A program made the position numbers and the translations under genes. Below the pieces are notes generated by a model, which had not been told where the DNA came from, did no database searches, and saw nothing but the letters and a program-made list of their open reading frames with translations. A stretch of DNA of 64,000 nt from JAHBNG01 sp039028975. GTDB lineage: Bacteria > Chloroflexota > Anaerolineae > Caldilineales > Caldilineaceae. The stretch covers positions 1 to 64,000 of the forward strand of contig JBCCHB010000092.1 of assembly GCA_039028975.1 (NCBI GenBank), given 5' to 3'. This document shows positions 53,537 to 63,165 of the stretch, piece after piece; position 1 is the first letter of the stretch; every line of letters starts with the position of its first letter.

Positions 53537-54049
53537 ATGAATGCACAAGAGATTATTCAATTACTCGACTTGCAGCCATTGCCGGAAGAAGGTGGCTATT
53601 TCCGGCGCACCTATGAATCTGCAGATAGATTACAGCCAGAGCAGCTACCTCAGCGGTATCAGCGTGACCATGCCTCGGCTATGAGTTCGGCCATCTATGC
53701 TCTCTTTACGCTAGATGACTTTTCGGCCATGCATCGTCTTGATGCCGATGAGATCTACCACTATTATTGGGGCGATCCTTTAGAGTTGCTTCTACTCTAT
53801 CCAAATGGTGTAGGAAAAATTGTTCTTCTTGGAACAGATTTTCAAGCCGGGATGCAACCTCAACTGATGGTGCCGAAAGGGGTTTGGCAAGGCTCGCGCC
53901 CAATGCTTGGAGGAACATACGGGTGTACGTTGATCGGTACAACCATGAGTCCAGAGTTTGTTGAAGCGGGCTTTGAGATGGCAACACGAGAAGAGCTAAT
54001 TCGTGACTATCCCTCGTTTACGCCTCAGATTGAGACTAGAGTTCGTTAA
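53537..54049 (+). CDS. DUF985 family cupin protein
   Basis: A 170-residue protein of the DUF985/cupin_5 family. The family pattern is visible: EEGGYFRRTYES, SAIYALFTLDDFSAMHRLDADEIYHYYWGDPLELLLLYP, LMVPKGVWQGSRP, YGCTLIGTTMSPEFVEAGFE. The His/Glu/Gln set suggests a metal-binding pocket, and relatives have been proposed to act on sugars or nucleosides, but the function is unknown. Its stop codon overlaps that of the convergent aroK by 4 bases. Confidence 0.9.
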   Translation: MNAQEIIQLLDLQPLPEEGGYFRRTYESADRLQPEQLPQRYQRDHASAMSSAIYALFTLDDFSAMHRLDADEIYHYYWGDPLELLLLYPNGVGKIVLLGTDFQAGMQPQLMVPKGVWQGSRPMLGGTYGCTLIGTTMSPEFVEAGFEMATREELIRDYPSFTPQIETRVR

Positions 54050-54582
54050 GATATCTTCGCATTAAGAAAGTGAATCACTTCTGCGGCGACATCAGTCGGT
54101 GCCTTACCAGTAGTGGTGATCTGATAAAAGCGTTGATAGGCTGCCTCTCGTTCTTGAAATAACTGGCGAACCCGGTCAGCCGGATCGGGACCAGAAAGAA
54201 GAGGGCGAGGGATGCCTGTGTCATCCTGCGCAATGCGGGCGAGAATCTCCTCTGGCGTTGCGACAAGGCAAATGACCTGGCCAGTGGCACCAAGCGCTTC
54301 TGCGTTAGCTGAGTCTAACATCATCCGCCCTCCAGTTGCGATCACAAAACCCCGCTTCTCGGCCAGCTCAACGGCAATATCATTTTCCATTTGGCGAAAG
54401 GCTTCTTCTCCCAACTCAGCAAAAATTTGGGGAATGGTTCGCTCAGCCCGCTCCTCAATTAGATCATCTGTATCGACAAAGTTGTAATCCAGTTGAGATG
54501 CTATCAGCTTCCCGGTGGTCGTTTTTCCTGTTCCCATAAAGCCGGTTAGGATGATGTTTGCACGATTTGCCTGGGACGCCAT
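54046..54582 (-). CDS. aroK: shikimate kinase
   Basis: A 178-residue P-loop kinase that phosphorylates shikimate in aromatic amino-acid synthesis. Walker A is GFMGTGKTTTG, the shikimate-binding DTDDLIEE, the second motif ATGGRMML, and the lid region RPLLSG. Length is typical. AGGA lies 9 bases upstream of the ATG at 54582. No other aro genes are adjacent. It is convergent with the cupin gene with a 4-base overlap. Confidence 0.94.
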   Translation of the reverse strand: MASQANRANIILTGFMGTGKTTTGKLIASQLDYNFVDTDDLIEERAERTIPQIFAELGEEAFRQMENDIAVELAEKRGFVIATGGRMMLDSANAEALGATGQVICLVATPEEILARIAQDDTGIPRPLLSGPDPADRVRQLFQEREAAYQRFYQITTTGKAPTDVAAEVIHFLNAKIS

Positions 54583-55359
54583 CAAGAACTTTCCTCATTC
54601 ATATACTATGTCTAAATTGCCCCTTTTTGGACTTCTTTTTAGGTTCTTGTCCTAGCCAAGGAACTGTTGAAGAAACGAGGGGGTCTATCATGAGCCTCCT
54701 TTTTCTAATCGGTAAATCGTATTGTCATTCCGTTGGCCCCACTCCGAGCCTGACCTAAGCACTCAGACGGGCGAGTCTGAGGAAACGAAAAATCTCTCAT
54801 TACTTTAAAGTGTATTAACGTTGCGATTTCGCGAAGCTCGGGTACCGTATTGTAAATCTAGATTAAATCCCTATGCAAAGATCGAATCGGTTCGTATACT
54901 TTTCAAAACATGACCTGCGTGCATCGACTTTTCACGCTCAAGTCATCTCTTGGGTATGTTTAGAGGATGGAATGTATTATCACGCTTCTATTGTTCTATA
55001 TGATATACTAGGAGCAAACATAAAGCTCTCTGGGATCTTATCTAGGATCTCGTAATTCAGTAATTTCCATTTTCAATGTGTGTCATCTCAAATATTGAGG
55101 AGTTCTTCCCAGTCCGCTAGAAGATTTCTCGTCGTTCCCCTTGAAATGACATTTTTCAACAAAATCGTGAACTACTGTAATTTCGCAATAGCGATACACG
55201 AAGCCAGTCCATCAGTACGGTGCGTGCCGACTGAACGTCTGAATGTGGTAGGTACGCTATTGTCCCAAAATTATACACTCTGTTACACACCCTATTGTGC
55301 CAACACCCAGGATGACCAAGCATTCAAATAAATGGGATTGGCATAACTGAGGAGAAGAA
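54583..55359. other. 777-base intergenic region with inverted copies of a short repeat
   Basis: No gene is supported. Near 54722-54800 a segment starts TTGTCATTCCG and ends near AAAAATCTCTC, with an inner hairpin CTCAGAC/GTCTGAG (54762-54781). Near 55085-55155, on the opposite strand, a similar segment TGTCATTTC...GAGAAATCT is seen. They look like two inverted copies of an intergenic repeat. Confidence 0.4.
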
Positions 55360-57957
55360 TTGACTTTGCTTGAGACAACACCCACCTTACTCACCTTCCC
55401 CCTGCAAAATGGCTATATTCATCACTGGCTTGCTACCGAGTCTGTGTCTACTCCAGTCGAGAATCTAGCTCAATTTTCAAAACCAAACCGAAAAGCCCAA
55501 ATCGCGGAATATCTCTACAGTGCCGATTCCGGCGTAAGTGACTATCCCGTCGAGTTGGCCAAATTTCAACCATCCCGGGCAGAACAAGAATTGACTTGGC
55601 GCATGACTACCTGCGACGTCGATCACTTCGTCAACCGCTCCGATTTTTTCTACACTTGCCATCATTTGAGATGTTGGGCCTACACCATTCTGGAATCGCC
55701 ATCTGAACAGACTGTCACTCTTACGCTAACCACGAATGGACCAGCAGACGCCTGGATCAATGGCGAATATGTCCATCGGCAAACCCATTTTGCTCATCAA
55801 ATCCCGGCTTCAGTCTCATTTGAGGTGACGCTGGCAGAAGGGCAAAATCATCTATTGGTGCGTTTTGAAGGCGTAGCGGTTCGAGAGTATCCGTATCTGA
55901 TGGCTGTGAAAGTCGCAAGTAGGCAAGTGGCAAGTGAGCAGGTAGATGAGACAGGGATTCAGGTTCAAATACCGACTACCATTGGGCCGCTTGAGACGCG
56001 TGAGGCATTAGAAAAGACCTTTGCCAATGCCTGGATCGAGCGGGATGTATTTGCCCATGACGAATACATTCATGTTCGCTGGCCCATCAACGAGCCATGT
56101 ACGCGCAACATCTGCCTAAGGGTGCAGACGCTATCAGGGCGCATTTACAGCGAGCAACACACCGAAGGTAAGACGATCCACGAGACAAGAACAGGACGGG
56201 CCTATCAGTTCACCGAGGGGCCACATGAATTGGTACTCATGCCCCATCCCGAGGACTATTACAGCCATGGTCTGCGGATCAAACGAGCGCTGTCCGTCCA
56301 CACCGTGCGCAATCGCTATAGTGACGCGCCATATGATACCTACAGCGCCCGACGAATTGAGGCATTGAAAGATGCATCGGGGCGCAACACGGGACTATTC
56401 TCTCAGATTGCCAAGATGGCTCTCGGGTTTTGGCCACAGGTTAAAACCGAACCAATCTTGGAGACGTTAGACAAGATCAACCAGCGGGCAGACTGTAGTG
56501 ACTTTGACATGGTAGGCGTTCTGGGCATGGTGGGTCGTTACTGGGAAGATGAGAACTTTCCTGTAGCATTGCGTCAACCTATCCGAGATTGTATCCTCAA
56601 CTTCAAGTATTGGATCGATGAGCCAGGTGATGACGCCATGTGCTACTGGTCTGAGAACCACCAGATCCTCTTTCACACTTGTGAGATCTTGGCGGGGCAA
56701 CTTATGGCTGATGAGACATTCTCCAACTCTGGATTAAAGGGCCACCAACACCAGGAAAAGGGGGAAGCCATGGCCATATCTTGGCTTCGCAAACGAGGGG
56801 CGGGAGGATTCCGTGAATGGGACTCCAATACTTACTTTGAGGAAGATGTGTTGGCGCTAACCCATCTGGTCGATTTTGCCGAGGATGACGACGTGGCTGA
56901 ACTGGCTGCGGTTGTCCTGGACAAGATGTTCTTTTCCCTGGCTATGAACTCCTTCCGCGGCGTCTTTGGCTCTACCCACGGGCGGACCTACGCTCCGTAC
57001 ATCAAAGGCGGCTATCTGGAGCCGACGGCCGGAACCTCTCGTTTACTTTGGGGCATGGGGATCTTCAATGCCCGTATTTTGGGAACGGTCAGCTTGGCCT
57101 GCTGTGAAAACTATCAACTGCCCTCCCTCATAGAAGAGATCGCTGTTGGATTGCCAGAAGGATTGTGGAGTCGCGAACGTCACGCTGGCGAATTGGAAGA
57201 ATGGTGTGATCAGGAGACAGGCGAGTGGGAAGTCAATAAAGTCATGTACAAGACCGTGGATTATATGATCTGCTCGGCCCAAGATTACCGACCTGGTGAG
57301 GCAGGTTATCAACAACATATCTGGCAGGCCACCTTTAACCAAGATGCCGTCGTCTTCGTAACCCACCCCTCGTGCATGAGCGAAGATGGTTCCCATCGCC
57401 CCAACTTTTGGCATGGCAACGTATCTCTGCCGCGGGTTGCTCAGTGGAAAGATGCGCTTGTGGCCGTCCACAACATGCCGGATGATGATTGGATGGGCTT
57501 TACCCACGCCTACTTCCCTACCTACGCCTTTGATAGTTGGAAGACCAAGAGCGGTTGGGCTTTTGCCCAAGCAGGAGAAGGATACATCGCGCTGACGGCA
57601 TCCCAAGGAATAGAGCTGATCACAACCGGAAATAACGCCTATCGCGAGCTACGCTCTCACGGTACCAAAAATGTCTGGCTCTGTATGATGGGGCGTAAGG
57701 CATTAGACGGTACCTTCAACGAGTTCCAGCAGAAGATCCTGGCATTGGATATCACCCTCAATGAACAGAGTGTCCACGGTGACACGTTGCGTAATGAAAC
57801 CATTGACTTTGGCTGGACTGGGCCATTATTGGTCAACGAGGTGGAGCAACCCATCAGCGGATTCAAGCACTATGACAGTCCTTTCTGCCAAGCTGAATTA
57901 GGCGATGAGCAGATGGAGATTCAGTTAGGCGACCAGATGATGCGGTTAAGATTTTAA
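55360..57957 (+). CDS. large cytosolic protein with an (alpha/alpha) toroid-like centre, possibly glycan-active
   Basis: An 865-residue protein without a signal peptide, which I do not recognise by name. The N-terminal 200 residues look like a carbohydrate-binding beta-sandwich (VTLTLTTNGPADAWINGEYVHRQ). The middle (about 330-640) is helical and Trp/His/Glu-rich (CYWSENHQILFHTCEILAGQL, RGAGGFREWDSNTYFEEDVLALTHL, HGRTYAPYIKGGYLEPTAG), recalling toroid-fold lyases or glycosidases such as heparinase II/III-like enzymes. A C-terminal beta-domain follows. GGAG lies 5 bases upstream of a TTG start codon, supporting that start. It precedes adenosine deaminase and a Gfo/Idh/MocA oxidoreductase on the same strand, fitting a catabolic set. 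The enzymatic activity is inferred. Confidence 0.6.
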   Translation: MTLLETTPTLLTFPLQNGYIHHWLATESVSTPVENLAQFSKPNRKAQIAEYLYSADSGVSDYPVELAKFQPSRAEQELTWRMTTCDVDHFVNRSDFFYTCHHLRCWAYTILESPSEQTVTLTLTTNGPADAWINGEYVHRQTHFAHQIPASVSFEVTLAEGQNHLLVRFEGVAVREYPYLMAVKVASRQVASEQVDETGIQVQIPTTIGPLETREALEKTFANAWIERDVFAHDEYIHVRWPINEPCTRNICLRVQTLSGRIYSEQHTEGKTIHETRTGRAYQFTEGPHELVLMPHPEDYYSHGLRIKRALSVHTVRNRYSDAPYDTYSARRIEALKDASGRNTGLFSQIAKMALGFWPQVKTEPILETLDKINQRADCSDFDMVGVLGMVGRYWEDENFPVALRQPIRDCILNFKYWIDEPGDDAMCYWSENHQILFHTCEILAGQLMADETFSNSGLKGHQHQEKGEAMAISWLRKRGAGGFREWDSNTYFEEDVLALTHLVDFAEDDDVAELAAVVLDKMFFSLAMNSFRGVFGSTHGRTYAPYIKGGYLEPTAGTSRLLWGMGIFNARILGTVSLACCENYQLPSLIEEIAVGLPEGLWSRERHAGELEEWCDQETGEWEVNKVMYKTVDYMICSAQDYRPGEAGYQQHIWQATFNQDAVVFVTHPSCMSEDGSHRPNFWHGNVSLPRVAQWKDALVAVHNMPDDDWMGFTHAYFPTYAFDSWKTKSGWAFAQAGEGYIALTASQGIELITTGNNAYRELRSHGTKNVWLCMMGRKALDGTFNEFQQKILALDITLNEQSVHGDTLRNETIDFGWTGPLLVNEVEQPISGFKHYDSPFCQAELGDEQMEIQLGDQMMRLRF

Positions 57958-58137
57958 GAACGGGAATCAAACAACTTGGCCATTTTATGGGGCTGAACTC
58001 GATTGAAACGCACGAATTGCTTACAGAACATTCCTTAATTATCAGTAGAGGGTGTATTGTGTAACCAAGCGTAATGCGCTCGATGTGAACTGAGCTGACT
58101 CTGGACCAGATGACTAAACGACTGCGGACTACAGATT

Positions 58138-59160
58138 ATGCAGCAGACAGAACTTCCTTTTATCGATTTACATCGCCACCTCAGTGGTAGCATACGTCCC
58201 CAGACGGTCCTTGAATTGGGCCGACAGCATAATATCTCTCTGCCAGCCAATGAGCTACCAAGGCTAATTCCTCACGTTCAGGTGGTAGAAGTGCTGCCTG
58301 ATCTGATCTCTTTTCTAGCCAAGATTAAGTTCGCATCGACCGTTATTGCTGATTATGATGCATGCCGCCGCATCGCCTATGAAGCTGTTGAAGATGCAGC
58401 CAACGAGGGTATCGACTACCTCGAATTGCGCTTCAGCGCCCAGTTTTTGGCCAACCCATTTGGGCTTTCACAAGTCGGTGCTGCAGAGGCTGTGATTGAT
58501 GGTGCTCAAAGTGCTGCCAGTAATTTTGGTATCCGGATCAATTTGATTGGCGTCTTGAGCCGTACATTGGGGCCTGAAGCGTGTATGGAAGCCACCAACG
58601 CGCTGCTAGAGGTCAAAGAGAAGATTGTGGCTCTGGATCTGGCAGGTGATGAGAAGAACTGGCCTGGTCACTTATTTGTGGATCACTTTCATAAAGGCCG
58701 AAGTGCTGGCTGGCAGATAACCGTTCATGCTGGCGAAGCCGCTGGAGCTGACAATGTGCGTCAGGCTATCGAGGAGTTGGGCGCAACCCGCATCGGCCAC
58801 GCTACCAATGCCATCGAGGATCGGGCCTTGATGGACGAAATGGCTGAACGGGGTATCGGTATCGAATCCAATTTGACGAGCAACGTTCAGACCAGTACCG
58901 TTGCTGACTTACCCAGCCATCCTCTGCGTAAGTTTCTTGAGCGTGGTCTTCTGGCAACCATCAATACGGATGATCCACAGACTAGTGACATCGATCTCCC
59001 CTTTGAGTATAATGAGGCAGCGCCTCAAGCAGGCCTTACCCCGAAACAGATTATCCAAGCACAACAGAACGCGTTGACTATTGCCTATCTATCTGAAGAA
59101 GAGAAGGGTGCGTTGGTGAAGCAAAAGCAGATATCTAACCAAATAGGGAATGAGCATTAA
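58138..59160 (+). CDS. add: adenosine deaminase family protein
   Basis: A 340-residue zinc-dependent amidohydrolase that converts adenosine to inosine, or acts on a related purine base. Metal ligands are H12 and H14 (DLHRHLSGSIRP), and further motifs are VHAGEAAGADNV (about 195-206), IGHATNAIED and INTDDPQTSDI near 276. The usual HxHLDG is HRHLSG, a small deviation that also occurs in adenine deaminase-like and other branches, so the substrate is not certain. The end overlaps the 5' region of the next gene; the Gfo/Idh/MocA start lies 19 bases after the stop codon, so they are probably one operon. Confidence 0.85.
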   Translation: MQQTELPFIDLHRHLSGSIRPQTVLELGRQHNISLPANELPRLIPHVQVVEVLPDLISFLAKIKFASTVIADYDACRRIAYEAVEDAANEGIDYLELRFSAQFLANPFGLSQVGAAEAVIDGAQSAASNFGIRINLIGVLSRTLGPEACMEATNALLEVKEKIVALDLAGDEKNWPGHLFVDHFHKGRSAGWQITVHAGEAAGADNVRQAIEELGATRIGHATNAIEDRALMDEMAERGIGIESNLTSNVQTSTVADLPSHPLRKFLERGLLATINTDDPQTSDIDLPFEYNEAAPQAGLTPKQIIQAQQNALTIAYLSEEEKGALVKQKQISNQIGNEH

Positions 59161-59179
59161 AAATGGAGGAACCAAATTT

Positions 59180-60229
59180 ATGAGTAACCAATTAGACCTC
59201 GTCCGTGTCGGCATTGCTGGCCTCGGCCGCAGTGGCTGGGGTATCCATGCGAATGCTATCACTAAGGTGGGTGATCAGTTCAACGTAGTGGCTGTCTGCG
59301 ATCCAGATACGAATCGTCAAGAGGAAGCCGTTGAGAAGTTCGACTGCATGGCTTACAACATTATTGATGAGCTAATTGCCGACAATGGAGTTGAACTAGT
59401 CGTTGTCGCTACCCCCAGCCAGTTTCACGTAAGCGATGCCACCAAGGCCATGCGAGCGGGCAAGCACGTCATGGTGGAAAAGCCCATGGCTCCAACGCTA
59501 GACGGCGTCAAAGAGATGATTTCCGTGGCAGAAGAGACGGGCCAACTCCTGACCGTCAACCAGAACTACCGCTATCATCCTGACTTTATGAAGGTACGAG
59601 AAGTTATTGACTCGGGCGTACTGGGCCGTATTGTCCAGATCCGCATGACGGGAAATGGCTTCCGTCGCCGTTGGGATTGGCAGACCCTCAAGGAGTATGG
59701 CGGCGGCGATTTGAACAACAAAGGGGCCCACCCTATTGACTGGGCTATTCACTTCTTTGACGATCCCAATCCCGAAATTTACTGTCACATGGAGACCACG
59801 CCCCTTTTTGCTGGTGATGCGGAGAGCCACGTCAAGCTGATCATCAAACCCAACGACGGCCCTCTCATCGATGTAGAATTGGCCAACTGCTGTGCCTACC
59901 CGCAGGATGCATGGCTTGTTATGGGAACCCAGGGCACATTGGTCAGCCGGAACCGCCGTGAAATCCAGTGGAAGTATTTCGATCCGGCAGAAGCACCACC
60001 GCTAGTCCTAGATACCAAACCAACGCCGGATCGGGGATACAATCGGGAAGAGTTGCCGTGGCAAGAAGAATCATTCACCGTAGAGGCATCCTTTGGTGAC
60101 AGCATGAGTCCGCTCTATCAGGATCTCTTTGCATCGATTCGGGATGGGGCAGCCTTGACGATTACGCCAAGCAGCGTACAGAGGCAAGTGGAGATTTTAG
60201 AACGGTGCCGGGAGATGAGTCCAGTTTAA
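59180..60229 (+). CDS. Gfo/Idh/MocA family oxidoreductase
   Basis: A 349-residue NAD(P)-dependent sugar or cyclitol dehydrogenase of the Gfo/Idh/MocA family. The Rossmann segment is VRVGIAGLGRSGWGIHANAI; EKPMAPTLDGV (about 96-106) is the family signature; GGGDLNNKGAHPIDWAIHFF contains the catalytic His-x3-Asp-type region (HPIDWA). GGAGGA lies upstream of the ATG at 59180. The substrate is unknown. It follows the adenosine deaminase and a possibly glycan-active protein, suggesting breakdown of a nucleoside or sugar; inference only. Confidence 0.92.
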   Translation: MSNQLDLVRVGIAGLGRSGWGIHANAITKVGDQFNVVAVCDPDTNRQEEAVEKFDCMAYNIIDELIADNGVELVVVATPSQFHVSDATKAMRAGKHVMVEKPMAPTLDGVKEMISVAEETGQLLTVNQNYRYHPDFMKVREVIDSGVLGRIVQIRMTGNGFRRRWDWQTLKEYGGGDLNNKGAHPIDWAIHFFDDPNPEIYCHMETTPLFAGDAESHVKLIIKPNDGPLIDVELANCCAYPQDAWLVMGTQGTLVSRNRREIQWKYFDPAEAPPLVLDTKPTPDRGYNREELPWQEESFTVEASFGDSMSPLYQDLFASIRDGAALTITPSSVQRQVEILERCREMSPV

Positions 60230-60364
60230 GGCTAATCCAGAAAAATATAGCTCTAGAGATCTTTAGCAGTTCAATTCGTGTGCTCACAGAAAGAAAATTT
60301 TGTTTCTGAGAGCAAAACAGGCAAACAAAATTGACCCTCTGAGGAATAGCGGGGTGGAGTTCCC

Positions 60365-60432
60365 GTAGCCCGTCCTTTTAGGGTGGGAGGCACCCGGTGT
60401 AACGGAGTTCCCGCCCTAAAAGGACAGGCTAC
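60365..60432. repeat. MITE-like hairpin sharing GTAGCCCGTCCTT with the insert at 26412
   Basis: GTAGCCCGTCCTTTTAGGG (60365-60383) and CCCTAAAAGGACAGGCTAC (60414-60432) are inverted repeats matching at 18 of 19 positions. The same opening 13 bases plus AGGG-GGG occur in the core of the 103-bp MITE in the IS110 remnant. Confidence 0.55.
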
Positions 60433-60492
60433 AACATTGCCATGTATTGGTCTTACCTCACAAAAGCTCAGACAACCATAAACTTTTTCTCT

Positions 60493-60540
60493 ACGTAACT
60501 CTGCGCCTACTCTGCACGTAACTCTGCGCCTACTCTGCAA
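60493..60540. repeat. 23-24 bp tandem duplication
   Basis: ACGTAACTCTGCGCCTACTC followed by TGC is present twice in direct succession between the Gfo/Idh/MocA gene and the Wzz-like gene. Confidence 0.6.
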
Positions 60541-60608
60541 ACCTTTGCGATACATCATTTGGTTCTGGTGGAGGAAAAGAACACGGAGAAAGTTGGGAAG
60601 AAGAGCGT

Positions 60609-61331
60609 TCACAGCCGTTCCCAGAAGGACACTGACTCATCTGGGAATGTAGCAGGTCGGATAATTTGGATTATTTCACCCAAGCGAGAGGCATCGTCAT
60701 ACGCAGCTTTTAGCCGACGTAGTTCCTCTTCATTGGACCGCCTCAACCCGGATAGATTTCTATTGTCTGGCGCGATGTAAGGTTTGTGAGCTTGGTTGGA
60801 AAAGACATGTCCAGGTACTTCTCTATCTTCCGGCGGAATGTAAGCCTCTGCCAAAGCGATCTGCTCCTGAATATACTGTATTCTTTCCCTCTGTTGCTCA
60901 AGCATAGATTGCTTTGTTTTCTCGATAAAAAGTGGAATAAATGTGGTTGCAATGGCTTGAGCATTTTCGGAGGTATCCGCCTCAACCACGATTGACAGTC
61001 TATTCCATTCAATCTGCTTTACATGTACTTTGTAATTAGGAACAAAGGAAAGCCCGAGCGCCTGACTAATAGATTGTTGAGTTGTTGTCTGTTGACTAAG
61101 CTCCCGTATCTGTTTTGCAAAGTGCGGTCCACAATCATGGGGCGTGATAAGCGCAGCTCTGTTGGTACGCATTGGACAAAGGGCCAATTCAACTACCGAT
61201 TGATAGCGAGGCGGCAATTGCCAGAGATAGACCATCCCAAGCCCTAGCAAGATGATTACCACAACCAAGTAGAACCGACGCCTGGAGATAATCGATTTTA
61301 TATTGAAAGAAGAAGCGTGTGCTATATCCAT
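60609..61331 (-). CDS. Wzz-like chain-length determinant protein, apparently C-terminally truncated
   Basis: A 240-residue protein with one N-terminal membrane helix (RRFYLVVVIILLGLGMVYLW) and an external domain with a coiled-coil (KQSMLEQQRERIQYIQEQIALAEAYI). Wzz/GNVR proteins, which control polysaccharide chain length or act as co-polymerases, normally have a second membrane helix after a PAxxPxxPVSP motif. Here RPATFPDESVS is followed only by FWERL and a stop, and repeat-rich DNA begins at once. It looks truncated. GAGAGG lies upstream of the ATG. No other polysaccharide genes are adjacent. Confidence 0.7.
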   Translation of the reverse strand: MDIAHASSFNIKSIISRRRFYLVVVIILLGLGMVYLWQLPPRYQSVVELALCPMRTNRAALITPHDCGPHFAKQIRELSQQTTTQQSISQALGLSFVPNYKVHVKQIEWNRLSIVVEADTSENAQAIATTFIPLFIEKTKQSMLEQQRERIQYIQEQIALAEAYIPPEDREVPGHVFSNQAHKPYIAPDNRNLSGLRRSNEEELRRLKAAYDDASRLGEIIQIIRPATFPDESVSFWERL

Positions 61332-61588
61332 TTTTACCTCTCAAATCTACTATTGAATTGATTATATAGCCTTTAAGAAAAAGATTTTCCGCCCCCTTCT
61401 CTATAGTGTAGCGATCATGGAGAAGGGGTAAGGGGATGAGGCAAATATGGCGCAAATCTTTTTCTGGACATCTATAGCATGGATATGAAAACCCAATATT
61501 ACAAATAGCTTGTTCCAACGGACAACTATTCCGATAAAATTTGCACCTACCCAAAACGAAAATTAACTATGAAGTAAAGGAGATAGAT

Positions 61589-63133
61589 GTGACTCAGAAA
61601 CGCGCTTTGCTCTCTGTTGCCGATAAACGAGGTATCGTTGCCTTTGCCCAACAGCTCCATAAAGTCGGCGTTGAACTTGTGGCTAGCGGTGGCACGGCAC
61701 GCCAGTTAAGCGAGGCAGGTTTACCAGTGTTGGCCGTAGAAGATCTAACCGGATTCCCAGAGATTTTGGGTGGACGGGTTAAGACGCTGCATCCCGCCAT
61801 TCATGGGGGCATTCTGGCTCGCCGTACCTCCGAGCACTTGGCCGAATTGGCAGAGCAAAAGGTCGCACCCATTGATCTGGTTGTCGTTAACCTCTATCCC
61901 TTTCAGGAGACCATCAGTCAGCCCGATGTCTCATTAGCAGAAGCGGTCGAACAGATCGATATTGGCGGGGTGGCTTTGTTACGTGCGGCAGCCAAGAACC
62001 ATGAATCGGTGACCGTCGTCTGCGACCCGTCTGACTATGACGCTGTAGGACAGGCTTTTGAGAACGGTCAGAGCAGCGAAGAAGAGCGTCTCCAACTGGC
62101 TTACAAAGCGTTTCAACACACGGCCAACTATGATGCGGCTATTTCAGGCTACTTGTCCCGACAGATGGCATCTTCACATTCTGAAACCGAGTCACTGGTC
62201 TTACCCGAAACCCTACACCTGACCCTGAACCGTCTTCAGCTGAATCGGTATGGTGAAAATCCCCATCAGCAAGGTGGGTTGTATGGGTATGACGGTCAAC
62301 CGGTCCCCTTTACCCAACTCGCTGGCCCAGAGATGGGGTACAATAATTGGCTCGATTTGGATGGTAGCTGGCAAGCCGCCCAAGATTTCCCTGAGCCAAC
62401 CGTGGCCATTATCAAACATAGCAACCCCTGTGGCTTGGCCTCTGCTGACACCTTGGCTGAAGCCTACGATGATGCTTTAGCCTCGGATCCGGTTAGCGCG
62501 TTTGGTGGCATCATTTCTGTTAACCGCACGTTCGATGGGGAGTTGGCCCAGCGGATGCGTAAGTTGCTTGTTCACGTTGTGGCTGCCCCAGCCTATGAGC
62601 CAGAAGCGTTAGAGATGTTGCGCAAAAAGAGGAGCTGCCGCATTCTGGTGGCCAATCCGGACGTGGAGAATTTGCTCAATATCCGCACCATTCATGGTGG
62701 ATTGCTTGTTCAGGAGCGAGATATGAGTGAAGCCGATATGGATCCAGCCAACTGGCAGATCGTCAGCGAAGCCAAACCCGCATCGGAGCAGTTAGCCGAG
62801 ATGGCCTTTGCCTGGCGAGTGGCACGTCACGTTAAGAGCAACGCGATTGTCTATGCTACGAAGCGAGCTACGGTCGGCGTTGGAGCTGGCCAGATGAGCC
62901 GAGTCGATTCGGTGATGTTAGCTGGGCATAAAGCCGGCGAGCGGGCCAAAGGGGCTGTCATGGCCTCCGATGCCTTCTTCCCCTTTGCCGATGGCATAGA
63001 AGCCGCTGCCGAACATGGCATTGCTGCTGTCGTCCAGCCAGGTGGCTCCATGCGAGATGATGAGGTGATCGAGGCGGTAAACAAACTCGGTCTGGTCATG
63101 GCCTTCACGGATACCCGGCACTTTAAACATTAG
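61589..63133 (+). CDS. purH: bifunctional AICAR transformylase / IMP cyclohydrolase
   Basis: A 514-residue enzyme that carries out the last two steps of IMP synthesis. The N-terminal IMP cyclohydrolase (MGS-like) domain shows ALLSVADKRGIVAFAQQL, VASGGTARQL and RVKTLHPAIHGGIL; the C-terminal transformylase shows LRYGENPHQ-like NRYGENPHQQGG, IKHSNPCGLA, DPVSAFGGIISVN, MSRVDSV and SDAFFPFADG. I use GTG at 61589, with AAGGAG 7 bases upstream, as the start; a longer frame from 61541 lacks this. It stands alone without other pur genes. Confidence 0.96.
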   Translation: MTQKRALLSVADKRGIVAFAQQLHKVGVELVASGGTARQLSEAGLPVLAVEDLTGFPEILGGRVKTLHPAIHGGILARRTSEHLAELAEQKVAPIDLVVVNLYPFQETISQPDVSLAEAVEQIDIGGVALLRAAAKNHESVTVVCDPSDYDAVGQAFENGQSSEEERLQLAYKAFQHTANYDAAISGYLSRQMASSHSETESLVLPETLHLTLNRLQLNRYGENPHQQGGLYGYDGQPVPFTQLAGPEMGYNNWLDLDGSWQAAQDFPEPTVAIIKHSNPCGLASADTLAEAYDDALASDPVSAFGGIISVNRTFDGELAQRMRKLLVHVVAAPAYEPEALEMLRKKRSCRILVANPDVENLLNIRTIHGGLLVQERDMSEADMDPANWQIVSEAKPASEQLAEMAFAWRVARHVKSNAIVYATKRATVGVGAGQMSRVDSVMLAGHKAGERAKGAVMASDAFFPFADGIEAAAEHGIAAVVQPGGSMRDDEVIEAVNKLGLVMAFTDTRHFKH

Positions 63134-63165
63134 TATGCTTCGCCAGATTACGCTGAGTAGCGATT

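Larger units (their letters stand above)
60230..60608. other. repeat-rich intergenic region
   Basis: No gene. It holds a MITE-like hairpin (60365-60432), a 23-24 base tandem duplication (near 60493-60540, ACGTAACTCTGCGCCTACTC) and words similar to the CACAGAG/CTCTGTG repeat. These repeats adjoin the truncated end of the Wzz-like gene. Confidence 0.55.
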
